Source: Microbispora triticiradicis (GTDB lineage Bacteria; Actinomycetota; Actinomycetes; Streptosporangiales; Streptosporangiaceae). Taken from it: a stretch of DNA of 64,000 nt. A program made the position numbers and the translations under genes. The DNA is taken from assembly GCA_003260025.2 (NCBI GenBank), contig QFZU02000064.1, forward strand, positions 1 to 64,000. Reading direction: 5' to 3'. Positions 35,652-45,313 of this stretch are shown piece by piece (the first letter of the stretch is position 1; each line of letters starts with the position of its first letter). Under the pieces are notes generated by a model, which saw only the letters and a program-made list of their open reading frames with translations, was not told the DNA's origin and searched no databases.

Positions 35652-37496
35652 GTGTATCTCTTCCGTTCGATGCTCGTCGCGGTGTGCGCGGCACTGATGA
35701 TTCTCGTGCCGGGTCGAGCCGCGGCAGCCACCGATATTCCGGACGAACGTGCGCTGGCGGACTTCTTCGACGCCGCGATGGCGGACGGGCTGGCGGCCAA
35801 TCACGTGCCGGGCGCGGTCGTCTCGGTGGTGGGCGGTGGGAAGACGCTCTTCAGCAAGGGATACGGACTGGCCGACGTCGAGAACCGCAGGCCCTTCGAC
35901 CCGGACACCTCGATGGTCCGGATCGCCTCGATCACCAAGCTGTTCACCTGGACCGCGGTGATGCAGCAGGTGCAGCGGGGCAAGCTGGACCTGAAGGCGG
36001 ACGTGAACCGCTACCTCACCGCGTTCCGGATCCCCGCGACCTACCCCCGGCCGATCACACTGCAGGACCTGATGGACCACACGGCCGGGTTCGAGGACCG
36101 CACGATCGGCGTGGGATCGCGGAGCAAGGACGACGTGCCGCCCCTGGCGGACTATCTCGCCGACAACATGCCCGCGCGGGTGCGCCCGCCCGGCGAGGTG
36201 TCGGCGTACTCGAACTATGGGGCGGCGCTGGCCGGATACATCGTGTCGCGGGTGAGCGGGCAGCCGTATGACGAGTACGTGCGCGACCACATCCTCGCCC
36301 CGCTCGCGATGCGGCACAGCACGGCCGCCGAGCCCGTCCCCGCCCCCTTGGCCACGGATCTGGCGCGCAGCTACGACTACGAGGGCGGGACGTATCGGCG
36401 CAAGCCGTTCGTCTTCGACAACCTCGCCCCCGACGGGTCGATCAGTGCCACCGCGAACGACATGGCCCACTTCATGATCGCCCACCTGCTGGACGGACGC
36501 TTCGGCGACCAGCGCATCCTCGACGAGCCGACGGCCCGGCTCATGCAACGGCGGACGTTCGCGGCCGATCCGCGCATCGACGGGTACGCCCACGGGTTCA
36601 AGGAGCAGACGCTCAACGGGCATCGCGTGATCATGCACGACGGCGGCTGGGAGGGCTTCCAGAGCGCGTTGCTGCTGGTGCCCGACGCCGACCTCGGCCT
36701 GTTCGTCTCCACGAACAGTCTGGACGGGGCCGACGCCATGACCAAGATCATTCCTGCCTTCTTCGACCGCTTCCTGCCCGGCAGGCGCGCCGTGCCCGAC
36801 GGCGGTGCTTCCGTCGCGCCTGTCGAGGGCTTCTACAAGCTCACCCGGTCCGCCGAGTCCAGCATCGAGAAGGTGGTCGCCCTGACCGGTTCCACCCGGC
36901 TGCGGGTGGAGGGCGGGAAGCTCACCTTCAGGGGCTCGACGTGGAGCCCGCTGCGGCCCGGGCTGTATCAGCAGGACGGCGGCACGCAGCGGCTGGCGCT
37001 GGTGACCGGCGCGAGCGGTGTCGCGTACGTGGCCACGGACGGCCCCGCCTACCAACGCGTCCCCTGGTGGGACACCCCGCCGGTCAACGTCGCCATCGTC
37101 CTGCTGTTCGCCGTCACCGCCCTGACCGCCGTGCTCGGCCTGCCGGTGGCCGCTGTGGTCCGCCGGGCCAAGAAGCGTCCCGTTCCGCGTCTCTGGCGTG
37201 CCGGGCGTCTCCTGACCGGGCTCGCCGCCGCGGTCGGACTGGTGTTCGTGGTGCTGTTCACGCTGGTCCTGACCGGCGACACGAGCATCCTGTACGGCGT
37301 GCCGGCCGACGTCCAGGTCCTCCTGGTATTGCCGCTGCTGGTCCTCGCCCTCACCGTCGCCGCGCTCGCCACCACCGTGAGGGCCTGGCGGTGCGCGGGC
37401 GTCCTGGCCCGCGGCCACCAGGTGGTCGTGCTGGCGGGGCTGCTCGCCCTCCTCTGGTTCTGCCTGCACTGGAACCTGCTCGGCCGGCACCTGTGA
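35652..37496 (+). CDS. Serine beta-lactamase-fold hydrolase with membrane-anchoring C-terminus
   Basis: 614 residues: signal peptide (VYLFRSMLVAVCAALMILVP, cut near AAA), class-C/PBP4*-type domain with nucleophile SITK (SxxK), YSNYG (YxN) and HDGGWEGF (HxG-type), then four predicted helices in the last 150 residues. The fold includes esterases, D-aminopeptidases and beta-lactamases; the true substrate is unknown. GTG 35652 with CAGGAG upstream. Divergent from the two-component genes. Confidence 0.85.
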   Translation: MYLFRSMLVAVCAALMILVPGRAAAATDIPDERALADFFDAAMADGLAANHVPGAVVSVVGGGKTLFSKGYGLADVENRRPFDPDTSMVRIASITKLFTWTAVMQQVQRGKLDLKADVNRYLTAFRIPATYPRPITLQDLMDHTAGFEDRTIGVGSRSKDDVPPLADYLADNMPARVRPPGEVSAYSNYGAALAGYIVSRVSGQPYDEYVRDHILAPLAMRHSTAAEPVPAPLATDLARSYDYEGGTYRRKPFVFDNLAPDGSISATANDMAHFMIAHLLDGRFGDQRILDEPTARLMQRRTFAADPRIDGYAHGFKEQTLNGHRVIMHDGGWEGFQSALLLVPDADLGLFVSTNSLDGADAMTKIIPAFFDRFLPGRRAVPDGGASVAPVEGFYKLTRSAESSIEKVVALTGSTRLRVEGGKLTFRGSTWSPLRPGLYQQDGGTQRLALVTGASGVAYVATDGPAYQRVPWWDTPPVNVAIVLLFAVTALTAVLGLPVAAVVRRAKKRPVPRLWRAGRLLTGLAAAVGLVFVVLFTLVLTGDTSILYGVPADVQVLLVLPLLVLALTVAALATTVRAWRCAGVLARGHQVVVLAGLLALLWFCLHWNLLGRHL

Positions 37497-37536
37497 TCAC
37501 CAGTATGCGGAACGGAGCTGTAGCAGGTGGATACAT

Positions 37537-37569
37537 GAGGAGCCGGCGCCTGGGCGGCGTCGGCTCCTC
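37537..37569. terminator. Bidirectional hairpin terminator
   Basis: A 14-bp stem with one mismatch, GAGGAGCCGGCGCC with GGCGTCGGCTCCTC, five-base loop, followed by G and TTT. It lies between convergent gene ends at 37496 and 37577. Confidence 0.8.
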
Positions 37570-37576
37570 GTTTCGG

Positions 37577-38263
37577 TCAAGCGGCCGGGGCCGGCGCGGC
37601 CAGTGCCTCGGCCCGGACCACGTCCCTGGCTGAGCGGCGCAGGAGCCGCACCCCCACAAGCACCAGCGGCGCGTAGCAGGCCAGGGCCACCACAGCCCCC
37701 ACGACCGGGGGTAGCGTCGCGGCTGCCACGAACGGCAGCAGGATCACCGGCACTGTCCACCAGCCGACCACTCCCGCTCGGGCGAGCCCGGCCAGAAGCA
37801 GCGGGAGCATGGCGACGCCGCACAGGATTCCGGTGAGTCGCCACACGGCGAGGGTCGGGTCGGCCGTGACGGTGTCGAACACCTTCACCGCGTCGGCGAG
37901 AGGCACCACGTTCGGCATGGTGGCGGTGAACCAGTCGGACAGCAGCATGCCGGACATCTGGATGGCGCCGAACATGGACAGTGCCACGCCGGTGGCCGTC
38001 AGGTTCCGGCCCCTCGGGCCGCGGAGCAGCGTCAGGGTCGCCGGTACGCCGAGCGCGATGAGCACCCAGGCGTAGTGGAGCAGGTTCGCCGAAAGCAGCG
38101 ACAGCCCGTGGTCGGCGGCCAACGAGGCCAGATACCCTGCGGAGGAGTCATCCTCCTGCGGCGGTGAGGTGAGCATGCCGCCGAACATCAGGACGGGGGC
38201 GAGTACGAGCGCGAGGCCGCCGAGGCGGCGCAGCGGAGCGGAGGCGGCGGACGTGGCGTCCAT
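37577..38263 (-). CDS. Uncharacterised membrane protein
   Basis: 228 residues with six predicted helices; starts MDATSAASAPLRRLGGLALVLAPVLMFGGML. No family name recognised; the layout resembles DUF998-like or other small actinobacterial membrane proteins. ATG 38263. Divergent from the second two-component system, 224 bp away. Confidence 0.7.
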   Translation of the reverse strand: MDATSAASAPLRRLGGLALVLAPVLMFGGMLTSPPQEDDSSAGYLASLAADHGLSLLSANLLHYAWVLIALGVPATLTLLRGPRGRNLTATGVALSMFGAIQMSGMLLSDWFTATMPNVVPLADAVKVFDTVTADPTLAVWRLTGILCGVAMLPLLLAGLARAGVVGWWTVPVILLPFVAAATLPPVVGAVVALACYAPLVLVGVRLLRRSARDVVRAEALAAPAPAA

Positions 38264-38487
38264 GGGGTGTCCTTTCGGCTGTCTCTTGAGCTGCCGTAAC
38301 GCTATGAGCGCGCACCTGCCGGCCGGATCGGCCTAGCGGGCCGTCCCAGATGCGATCCCAGGTCACCCCGTCGGCTGCCGGGTCCTCTCCGGAGACGACC
38401 CGCGGCCTTCTGCCGTCCTTCTCACGTCTGATCCGAGGGTCGGCCCCTTTCGTTACCGTCGGTGTGCCGACGACGAGGGGAGCGGGC

Positions 38488-39639
38488 GTGGGAACACCAT
38501 GGAGCCGCCGGAGACGGCTGCTCGCGGGCACTGTGGCGGGTGCGTTGTTCGCCGTCCTCGCGTTGGTCGAGGTGTACGGCGACCCGCGCGGCGCCGGTGA
38601 CCGGCTCACCACCGCCGGGCTCGGCCTGGTGCTGGTGATCTGCTTTCCACTCGCGGCGCGTTATCCGATCACCGCGATGTCCGTGGCGATGCTGTCGTTC
38701 CCGTACGCGATCCTGACCGGTGCGGAAGGAGTGGGCGGGGCCCAGCTCATCGCCGAACTGGTGCTCGTGGTTCACGCGGCCTACCGGGCCGAACCTCGTC
38801 TTTCCCTCACCGCGTCGGTGTGTGCCGCCATGGTTCCGGCGGTCGCGCTGGTCTGGGGTGGCGAAGGGCCTTGGGAGTTCGTCTTCTTCGGCGCGCTGGT
38901 CGGGGCCGCCTGGGTTCTCGGCACGTTGCTGCGGCGGGAGCAGTCGCGCTCTCGCCAGTTGGCCGCGCTCGCCGCGGAGCTGGCCGCCGAGCGGGAGGCG
39001 CGGGCGCGGGCGGCGGTGGCCGAGGAACGTGCCCGGATCTCCCGCGAGCTGCACGATGCGGTGGCGCACACGGTCAGCGTGATGACCATGCAGGCAGGGG
39101 TGGTACGGCGCCGGTTGGCCGACCGGCCGGTCGAGCACGACGCGCTGTCGCAGGTGGAGGAGCTCGGCCGGCGTTCCGTCACCGAGTTGCGCCGGGTGGT
39201 CCACCTCCTGCGTCCCGACGAGGCCGACCGGCTGGCTCCGCCTCCGTCTCTGCGGAGGATCGACGACCTCGTGAAGGAGGTGCGTTCGGCAGGGCTCCAG
39301 GCCACGTCCACAGTGTCCGGTACGCCGGCCTCGTTGCCGCTTGGTGTTGACATGTCCGCGTACCGGATCGTTCAGGAGGCGTTGACGAACGTGTTGCGCC
39401 ACGCGGAGGCGGCGGTCGCGACGGTGACCGTGACATACGAGCCGGCCGGAGTCAGCGTCCGGGTGGTGGACGACGGGCGGGGTGCCACCGCGCTCGGACC
39501 GGGGCCCGGCGGCGGGCACGGCCTGGTGGGGATGCGCGAACGGGTGGGCATGTTCGGTGGGGAGTTGCGGGCCGGGCCGCGTGCCGAGGGCGGCTTCGAG
39601 GTGTACGCGCGCTTCCCGCTCGCGGAGGGGACACGATGA
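38488..39639 (+). CDS. NarL-type sensor histidine kinase
   Basis: 383 residues: four to five helices in the first 140, linker coiled coil (QLAALAAELAAEREARARAAVAEE), HisKA_3 motif ARISRELHDAVAHTVSVMTMQAG, HATPase motifs IVQEALTNVLRHAEA and GHGLVGMRERVGMFGG. GTG 38488 is preceded by GGGGAG and gives the normal start before the first helix; longer frames exist. The stop overlaps the regulator ATG. Confidence 0.92.
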   Translation: MGTPWSRRRRLLAGTVAGALFAVLALVEVYGDPRGAGDRLTTAGLGLVLVICFPLAARYPITAMSVAMLSFPYAILTGAEGVGGAQLIAELVLVVHAAYRAEPRLSLTASVCAAMVPAVALVWGGEGPWEFVFFGALVGAAWVLGTLLRREQSRSRQLAALAAELAAEREARARAAVAEERARISRELHDAVAHTVSVMTMQAGVVRRRLADRPVEHDALSQVEELGRRSVTELRRVVHLLRPDEADRLAPPPSLRRIDDLVKEVRSAGLQATSTVSGTPASLPLGVDMSAYRIVQEALTNVLRHAEAAVATVTVTYEPAGVSVRVVDDGRGATALGPGPGGGHGLVGMRERVGMFGGELRAGPRAEGGFEVYARFPLAEGTR

Positions 39640-40292
39640 TCCGGGTGCTGCTGGCCGACGACGAGGCGATCATGCGGGCCGGCCTGCGCATGCTGATCTC
39701 CGAGGAGCCGGACATGGACGTCGTCGGAGAGGCGGCCGACGGCGACGAGGCGGTGCGGATGGCCGCGACGATCGGACCCGACGTGGTGCTCATGGACGCC
39801 CGCATGCCCGGCCTCGACGGGATCGCGGCCGCCCGCGCGATCACTGCGGCGCATCCCGAGATCAAGGTGCTGGTGCTGACCACGCTGGACGAGGAGGCCA
39901 TCGTGGACGGGGCGCTCCGCGCCGGGGTCGCGGGCTTCCTGCTCAAGGTGTCGCCCCCCGAGCAGTTGCTGGAGGCACTGCGCGAGGTGGCCGCCGGGCG
40001 CGGCCTGCTCGATCCGGCGGTGGTTCCGTCGGTGATCGGCGGGTACACGAGGGCACCGGCGCCGCAGCCCCGGCACTCGGCGCTGGACCGGCTCACCGGC
40101 CGGGAGGCCGAGGTGTTCGCCCTCGTCGGCCGGGGACTGTCGAACTCGGAGATCGCCGCTCGGCTCTACCTCGGGGAGACCACCGTGAAGACGCATCTGG
40201 GCAGGGTGCTGGACAAGCTCGGGCTGCGCGACCGCGCACAGGCCATCGCCTTCGCGTACGAGAGCGGACTCATCCGTCCCGGCGAGGACTGA
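39636..40292 (+). CDS. NarL/FixJ-family response regulator
   Basis: 218 residues. Receiver: LADDEAIMRAG, VVLMDARMPG, LVLTTLDEE, FLLKVS; LuxR HTH: LTGREAEVFALVGRGLSNSEIAARLYLGETTVKTHLGRVLDKLGL. ATG 39636 overlaps the kinase stop. Partner of the upstream kinase; target unknown. Confidence 0.95.
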   Translation: MIRVLLADDEAIMRAGLRMLISEEPDMDVVGEAADGDEAVRMAATIGPDVVLMDARMPGLDGIAAARAITAAHPEIKVLVLTTLDEEAIVDGALRAGVAGFLLKVSPPEQLLEALREVAAGRGLLDPAVVPSVIGGYTRAPAPQPRHSALDRLTGREAEVFALVGRGLSNSEIAARLYLGETTVKTHLGRVLDKLGLRDRAQAIAFAYESGLIRPGED

Positions 40293-40301
40293 GGATCCAG
40301 A

Positions 40302-40484
40302 TCATCGTGCCCACTCCCAGCGCTCGCCCGTGGGCAGGTCCACCACCGTCAGATCCGTTCCACCCAGGGCGATCGCGTCCGAGGCGGTGCCTGTGGTGCG
40401 GAACAACGCCGAGAGCGGATCGCGCCCGTGGGCGTCGCGCACCGGGACCAGCACCTTCGTGACCGCGATCGTTTGCTTGAGCAT
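40302..40484 (-). CDS. Small hypothetical protein, possibly a gene fragment
   Basis: 60 residues, MLKQTIAVTKVLVPVRDAHG... to LTVVDLPTGERWEWAR. Good third-position bias but no family recognised and no strong ribosome site. It is divergent from the MerR gene. It could be a real small protein or the tail of a decayed enzyme. Confidence 0.35.
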   Translation of the reverse strand: MLKQTIAVTKVLVPVRDAHGRDPLSALFRTTGTASDAIALGGTDLTVVDLPTGERWEWAR

Positions 40485-40512
40485 GCGGCCGACGGTGCTG
40501 GTTGATGTACGC

Positions 40513-40929
40513 ATGAAGTCAAGTGGGGAACTGACCATAGGGGAGCTGGCAGAGCGGTTCGGCCTGGCCACGCATGTGCTGCGGCACTGGGAGAGCATGG
40601 GCCTGATCGAACCCGCTCGGCGTGCCGGCGGTCAGCGCCGCTACGGGCAGGACGCGCTGGTGCGAGTGGCGCTGATATTGATGGGTAAGGAGGCCGGCCT
40701 CGGGCTGCGTGAGCTGAGCGCCGTGCTGTCCGCTCCTGATCCGATGGACCACCGGGACCTGTTGCGCCGCCACGTCGTCGAACTGGAACAGCGCATGGCG
40801 CGGGTGCGTGCGGCCAAGGACCTGATCGAGCACGCCCTCGCCTGCCCGCACAGGTTCGCGGACTGCGCGCACGCCCGCGAGCAGATCGCGGCCCGTATCC
40901 CGCCGGCCGGAGCGCCGGCGAGGGCCTGA
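40513..40929 (+). CDS. Small MerR-family regulator
   Basis: 138 residues. HTH at about 8-50: TIGELAERFGLATHVLRHWE, SMGLIEPARRAGGQRRYGQD; then the helix with KEAGLGLRELSAVLSAP and a dimerisation coil. C-terminal CPHRFADCAHAREQI has two cysteines five residues apart that could bind a metal or sense thiols; this is speculative. ATG 40513. Confidence 0.82.
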   Translation: MKSSGELTIGELAERFGLATHVLRHWESMGLIEPARRAGGQRRYGQDALVRVALILMGKEAGLGLRELSAVLSAPDPMDHRDLLRRHVVELEQRMARVRAAKDLIEHALACPHRFADCAHAREQIAARIPPAGAPARA

Positions 40930-41004
40930 TCCACCGGACTGTGGACCGCACCCACCGGGGTGTGGCCGTAGCCGGATTCGTGGCTCCGCTCGGGCTGCCC
41001 TCAT

Positions 41005-41055
41005 TGGGACTCCCGCCCCACACCCCCAGGCGGGGGCTCCGCCCCGGCAGTCCCA
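41005..41055. terminator. Large GC-rich hairpin
   Basis: Outer arms TGGGACT (41005-41011) and AGTCCCA (41049-41055) around further GC-rich inverted segments. It lies between the convergent ends of the MerR and LuxR genes. Confidence 0.55.
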
Positions 41056-41076
41056 CAGCGGAATCCCCTTCCAGGG

Positions 41077-43749
41077 TCAGGCCGTCGTGCGGCGGAGCCA
41101 GCCGGCCAGTTCCCGGCGGTTCGAGACGCCCAGCTTCGCGTAGACGCGCTGCAGGTGGTTGTCCACGGTCCTGACGGAGATCGTCAGCTTGGCCGCGATG
41201 TCCTTGCTCGGCATCCCCTCGGAGGCCAGGATCGCGACCTCCCTTTCCCTGGCGGTGAGCGGTACGGCCGCGTCGGCCGCCTGGAGCATGGGCGTGCGCG
41301 CGCCCTCGCACAGGGCCGCGCTGGCGGCCGCCCGCGCGGCCGCGGCGGAGGCCTGCCTGGGGTTGCCGGAACGGCGCCACAGCTCCGCCGCGGCGCTCGC
41401 CGCCTCCGCCGCGAGCAGGCTCGCCCCCATCCGGTCCAGGTCTCCAGCCACTGCTGTCAAGCCGCCCTGGTCACCAGTGGCCAGCGCGGTCGCCAGTCGT
41501 GCCCGGGCGGCGGTGAAGGGCCCTCCGGTCCTCGCGAGCTCCGCGAGACGGCCCGCCGCCTCCGCCGCGACGCCGAGCCGCGCGAGGTCCGTAAGGAGCA
41601 CGGTCTCGGAGGAGAACTGCCCCCGCTCGCGGGCCTCGGTCGCCGCCGCCCTGAGCACCGTCCTGGCCGCCTCCTGGTCTCCCCGCGCGACGTGCGTCCA
41701 CGCCTCGCCGAGCCGTTCCTCGGGCACGTGCACCGGCGCCGCGAGGCCGGCGTGCTCGGCGAGGGCGGCCTCCGCCGCGCGCACGTCACCCTGCAGGGCC
41801 GCGGCCGCGGCGAGCCCGGCGAGGGCGAGCGGACGGATGACCACTGCCTGGGGGCGGGTGTCACGCGCGATTTCCGCGTACCACCGACGCGCCGAGGCGG
41901 GACGGCCGGCCATCAAGGCGTTGCGGGCGAGTGGAAAGACCAGGAGCGTACGCTGCCACCCGGTCGGCGCCGCACCCGGATCGGTGTAGGCGCGCTCCGC
42001 GGTGACGCGTGCCTCCTCCAGGCGCCCGCTCTCGGTCAGAGCCAGGACGAGGGCGGACCGCGCGGCCGCCTCATGCGGGCTGCGGCTTCTGCCCTCCGCC
42101 CCCGCCCTGGCACACAGGGCCACGGCGCGTTCGGCCCACCGCACCGCCTCCTCACTCCGGCCGAGAAAGGACAGCGCGCTGGACCTCGTCGCGGCGGCGG
42201 CCGTCCAGGCCGCCACACCCGCGATGTCTTTCGGCGGCGGTTCCCCGTCAGGCATGCCGTCGAGCAGGCCGAGGCTCTCGGTGTGGTGGCCCAGGCTGGA
42301 GAGCATGTTGGCTTCGTTCACCCGCAGCGCCCACAGCCCGGCGGCGCTCGTGACGCGGTCGCGCGCCGCGTCGTTCGCGGCGACGGCCTCCTCGCGGCTC
42401 GCACCGCGGCACCAGATGAGATTGTGGGTGCGCGCCAGCGCCACCGCGAGCGCGCGGCTCTCTGTGGCGGCACACCTGTCGGCCCGGCACAGCACCTCCT
42501 CGGCCTCCTGCGGCCGGCCCGCTTCCGACAACGTACGGCCGAGCAGGAGCAGCGCCGGGAAGGTGAGGGCCTGCTCGGGAATCGCCCGGAGGAAGACGAG
42601 CGCGCGGGCATGGTCGTCGCCGTACGCGGCGAGCCGGGCGGCCTGAAGGAGGAGGGCCGGATCGGCGGTGCCGGTGCCGGCGAGCCGGTAGGAGGCCAGG
42701 CGCATGGCGTCCTCCCGGCGGCGCGAGCCGGTCCGTTCCAGCCTGTTCGCCTGCTCGCGCAGGATCTCCCGGCGCCACCCCTCGGTGATGCCCGCGGGCA
42801 GCACCTCCGCGTAGAGAGGGTGTGCCAGGCGGGCGTACGTGCGCCGTCCCTCCCGTACGACGGTGACGAGTTCGGCTCGCTCCAGCTCGTCGAGGGCGTC
42901 GGTGCCGGGGTCGCTTTCCAGGTCGGCTACGGACACCGGGCCGCACAGCGCGAGGACGTCGAGGAGGCGACGGCCGCACGGCGCCACCGTCGCGAGCCGG
43001 TGGCGGATCAGATCGGTGAGGCGGCGGGTGACCGGAAGGAGCTCGGTGGTGGCCAGCTGCCAGATCTCCCCATCGTTCGTCAGCCGGCCTTCGGCCAGCG
43101 CACCGCGTACCAGCTCGCTCAAATAGAGCGGATTGCCCCCGCTCGCGGCGTGTAATCGGTCGACGGTCTCGCGGTGGACGTGCCCGGCCAGGGCGCACTG
43201 GAGGAGCTCGTGCACCTCCCGCCAGGTCAGCGGCGCGAGGTCGGCGTGATGGACGGCATCGCCCCGCCCGAGCGTCACGACGCTCTCTTCGGACGAGGCG
43301 TCGGAGCGCACCGTGCCCACCAGGAAGACGGCGCCGGTCTCCATGAGCTGGCGCAGCAGCAGGGCCGAGGCGGTGTCGAGCAGGTGCAGGTCATCGATGA
43401 GCAGGACGAGGCGGGCCGTTGCGCTGTAGGCCCGCGACATGAGCCGGACCGCCGTCGCGAAGCCCGCGACGGGATCCGACAGGTCCACGCCGTCCGGCAG
43501 CAGATGGGCTATCGCCCCGAGGGGGATCTGGGCCGCCGCGCCGGTCGCGACCGCGCGACCCACGGCGTGTCCCCGGCCGACGGCGACGGCGAGGCATTCC
43601 TCCGCCAGCCGTGTCTTGCCGACGCCGGGCTCCCCGAAGAGGAGGAAACCATTGTAACCGGTTTCATCGAGGACAGTCGTGAACGCCTTCCGCTCCGGTT
43701 CACGGCCTACCAAGGACCATCGTCTCGGCACCATCTCAGCCGTCGACAC
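41077..43749 (-). CDS. MalT/LAL-type LuxR regulator, probable controller of the RiPP locus
   Basis: 890 residues. N-terminal AAA/NACHT-like ATPase: Walker A FGEPGVGKTR and Walker B LVLLIDDLHLLD; middle helical repeats (TPR-like) across about 400-800; C-terminal LuxR HTH LTAREREVAILASEGMPSKD, IAAKLTISVRTVDNHLQRVYAKLG. GTG 43749 with AAGGAG nine bases upstream. LAL-type activators often sit in actinomycete biosynthetic clusters. It follows the exporter on the same strand. Confidence 0.9.
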   Translation of the reverse strand: MSTAEMVPRRWSLVGREPERKAFTTVLDETGYNGFLLFGEPGVGKTRLAEECLAVAVGRGHAVGRAVATGAAAQIPLGAIAHLLPDGVDLSDPVAGFATAVRLMSRAYSATARLVLLIDDLHLLDTASALLLRQLMETGAVFLVGTVRSDASSEESVVTLGRGDAVHHADLAPLTWREVHELLQCALAGHVHRETVDRLHAASGGNPLYLSELVRGALAEGRLTNDGEIWQLATTELLPVTRRLTDLIRHRLATVAPCGRRLLDVLALCGPVSVADLESDPGTDALDELERAELVTVVREGRRTYARLAHPLYAEVLPAGITEGWRREILREQANRLERTGSRRREDAMRLASYRLAGTGTADPALLLQAARLAAYGDDHARALVFLRAIPEQALTFPALLLLGRTLSEAGRPQEAEEVLCRADRCAATESRALAVALARTHNLIWCRGASREEAVAANDAARDRVTSAAGLWALRVNEANMLSSLGHHTESLGLLDGMPDGEPPPKDIAGVAAWTAAAATRSSALSFLGRSEEAVRWAERAVALCARAGAEGRSRSPHEAAARSALVLALTESGRLEEARVTAERAYTDPGAAPTGWQRTLLVFPLARNALMAGRPASARRWYAEIARDTRPQAVVIRPLALAGLAAAAALQGDVRAAEAALAEHAGLAAPVHVPEERLGEAWTHVARGDQEAARTVLRAAATEARERGQFSSETVLLTDLARLGVAAEAAGRLAELARTGGPFTAARARLATALATGDQGGLTAVAGDLDRMGASLLAAEAASAAAELWRRSGNPRQASAAAARAAASAALCEGARTPMLQAADAAVPLTAREREVAILASEGMPSKDIAAKLTISVRTVDNHLQRVYAKLGVSNRRELAGWLRRTTA

Positions 43750-43953
43750 CGCAGCTTTCTCCTTCCGCTGGACAATCGGGCGCGTTGTACGGGAGCCGGC
43801 CGCGTCGGCGGGGCCGGCCGGAGACGCCTCCTGATTGTCCGACGGGAGCCGATGGCGGGGGAGGGGAAGGTGCGAAAAACCGCACATCGGTAGTGATGCC
43901 GTTTGTGACGACCGCGGGCACACAGCACGGCGGGCCGGGCGGGTTGAGGTTCC

Positions 43954-45222
43954 CTACAGCGCGGACACCTGGGGTGTGGCGGGCGGAGCCTGCGTCATCC
44001 TGTTCGCGGATGCGGGCAGCCGGAGGGCCAGCCGGTGAGCGAGGATCGCGGCCAGGCCGGACATGACGATCGATCCGGTGATCAGATGAGCGCCCATACC
44101 GTGCTGGAGCATCAACCCGGCCAGCGCGGGCCCGAGGGTGAATCCGACCGTGAAGGCAAGCGACGTCGCGGCGTTGTAGCGGCCGGACAGGGGCTCGGGG
44201 GCGAGATCGTTGATCATAGGCAGAAGGGCCGGGGACAGCATGGTCTCGCCGATTCCGACCATCACGGCCGCGAGGACGCAGGCGGCGATCGTCAAGCCGG
44301 TGCCGAGCCGGCCGGTGGCGAGCGCCAGGCACGAGGCGGTGGCCCACCAGCCGCACGCGGTGATGATCATGCTGGTGCGGCGACAGCCGCGGAGCAGCCG
44401 GAGCGCGGCCAGCTGGGCGAGGGCCACAGTCAGGGCGTTGGCGACGAAGGCGATGCTCACGACGTGCGGGCCGAGCCCGGCCGACTCGGTGACGTACACC
44501 GGGAACACCGAGATCAGGGGAGTGTAGCCGGCCAGGACCAGGAGCACGGTCAAGACCCAGATCCTCCGGAACAGGCGATCCCCCGCCACCTCGCGGTAAC
44601 CCTCGCCGAGGCGCCGGCGTGGTGCCGGGCGGGGCCGGGACGGTTCCGCGGGTGGCGGTACGGCGATGCACGCCACGAGAACGGCGGCAAGGATGTAGGT
44701 GCCGGCGTCCAGGCAGTAGAGCAGGAAAAAGGACGCCGGCCGTCCGCCTGAGACGAGGACGGCCGCGAGGAGGCCCCCGGCGGTTACGCCGGCATTGGTG
44801 ATCGCGTACCGGACCGCGAAAGCCGAGGCACGAGTCCGGGGCGCCAGTCGCGCCAGCAGGGCATCCTGAGCGGGAGACGCCACAGCTCCGCCCACCCCGG
44901 CCAGGGCCGCGGCGGCGAAGGCCTGCCACGGTGCCCCCACGACGGCGATGAACGCTGTCCCGGCCGCGGCGACCGACCATCCGCCGATCAGGGCGGCACG
45001 CGCGCCGAAACGGTCGATCGCCATACCTCCCGCGAGGTTGGTCATCAGGGCGCCGACGCCCACCGTGGCCGCCGCCAGCCCGGCTGTTCCGACGGCGATC
45101 CCGCGCACGTCGTGGAGATAAACGATCAGGAAGGGCATGGTCATGCCGGTGCCCACTGCGGACAAGGCGTGTGAGACGAGCGTCATCCAGGCGGATCGCG
45201 GCAGCCTCGGCATCAGGTCCAT
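43954..45222 (-). CDS. MFS transporter, probable RiPP exporter
   Basis: 422 residues and 12 predicted helices in two halves joined by a cytoplasmic loop near 195-215. The MFS signature loop reads NLAGGMAIDRFGARAALIGG between helices 2 and 3. It resembles drug-efflux members. ATG 45222. It lies downstream of the SagB-like gene (91 bp) in the same direction, which suggests export of the modified peptide or self-protection. Confidence 0.85.
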   Translation of the reverse strand: MDLMPRLPRSAWMTLVSHALSAVGTGMTMPFLIVYLHDVRGIAVGTAGLAAATVGVGALMTNLAGGMAIDRFGARAALIGGWSVAAAGTAFIAVVGAPWQAFAAAALAGVGGAVASPAQDALLARLAPRTRASAFAVRYAITNAGVTAGGLLAAVLVSGGRPASFFLLYCLDAGTYILAAVLVACIAVPPPAEPSRPRPAPRRRLGEGYREVAGDRLFRRIWVLTVLLVLAGYTPLISVFPVYVTESAGLGPHVVSIAFVANALTVALAQLAALRLLRGCRRTSMIITACGWWATASCLALATGRLGTGLTIAACVLAAVMVGIGETMLSPALLPMINDLAPEPLSGRYNAATSLAFTVGFTLGPALAGLMLQHGMGAHLITGSIVMSGLAAILAHRLALRLPASANRMTQAPPATPQVSAL

Positions 45223-45313
45223 GCTCGGATTCCCCCGGACCGGCCGGCCCTGCGTACGCGTGGCCGTGCTCCGCGGCTCACCCCGCGCGGCCCTTTCCCG
45301 AGGGACCTGCCGG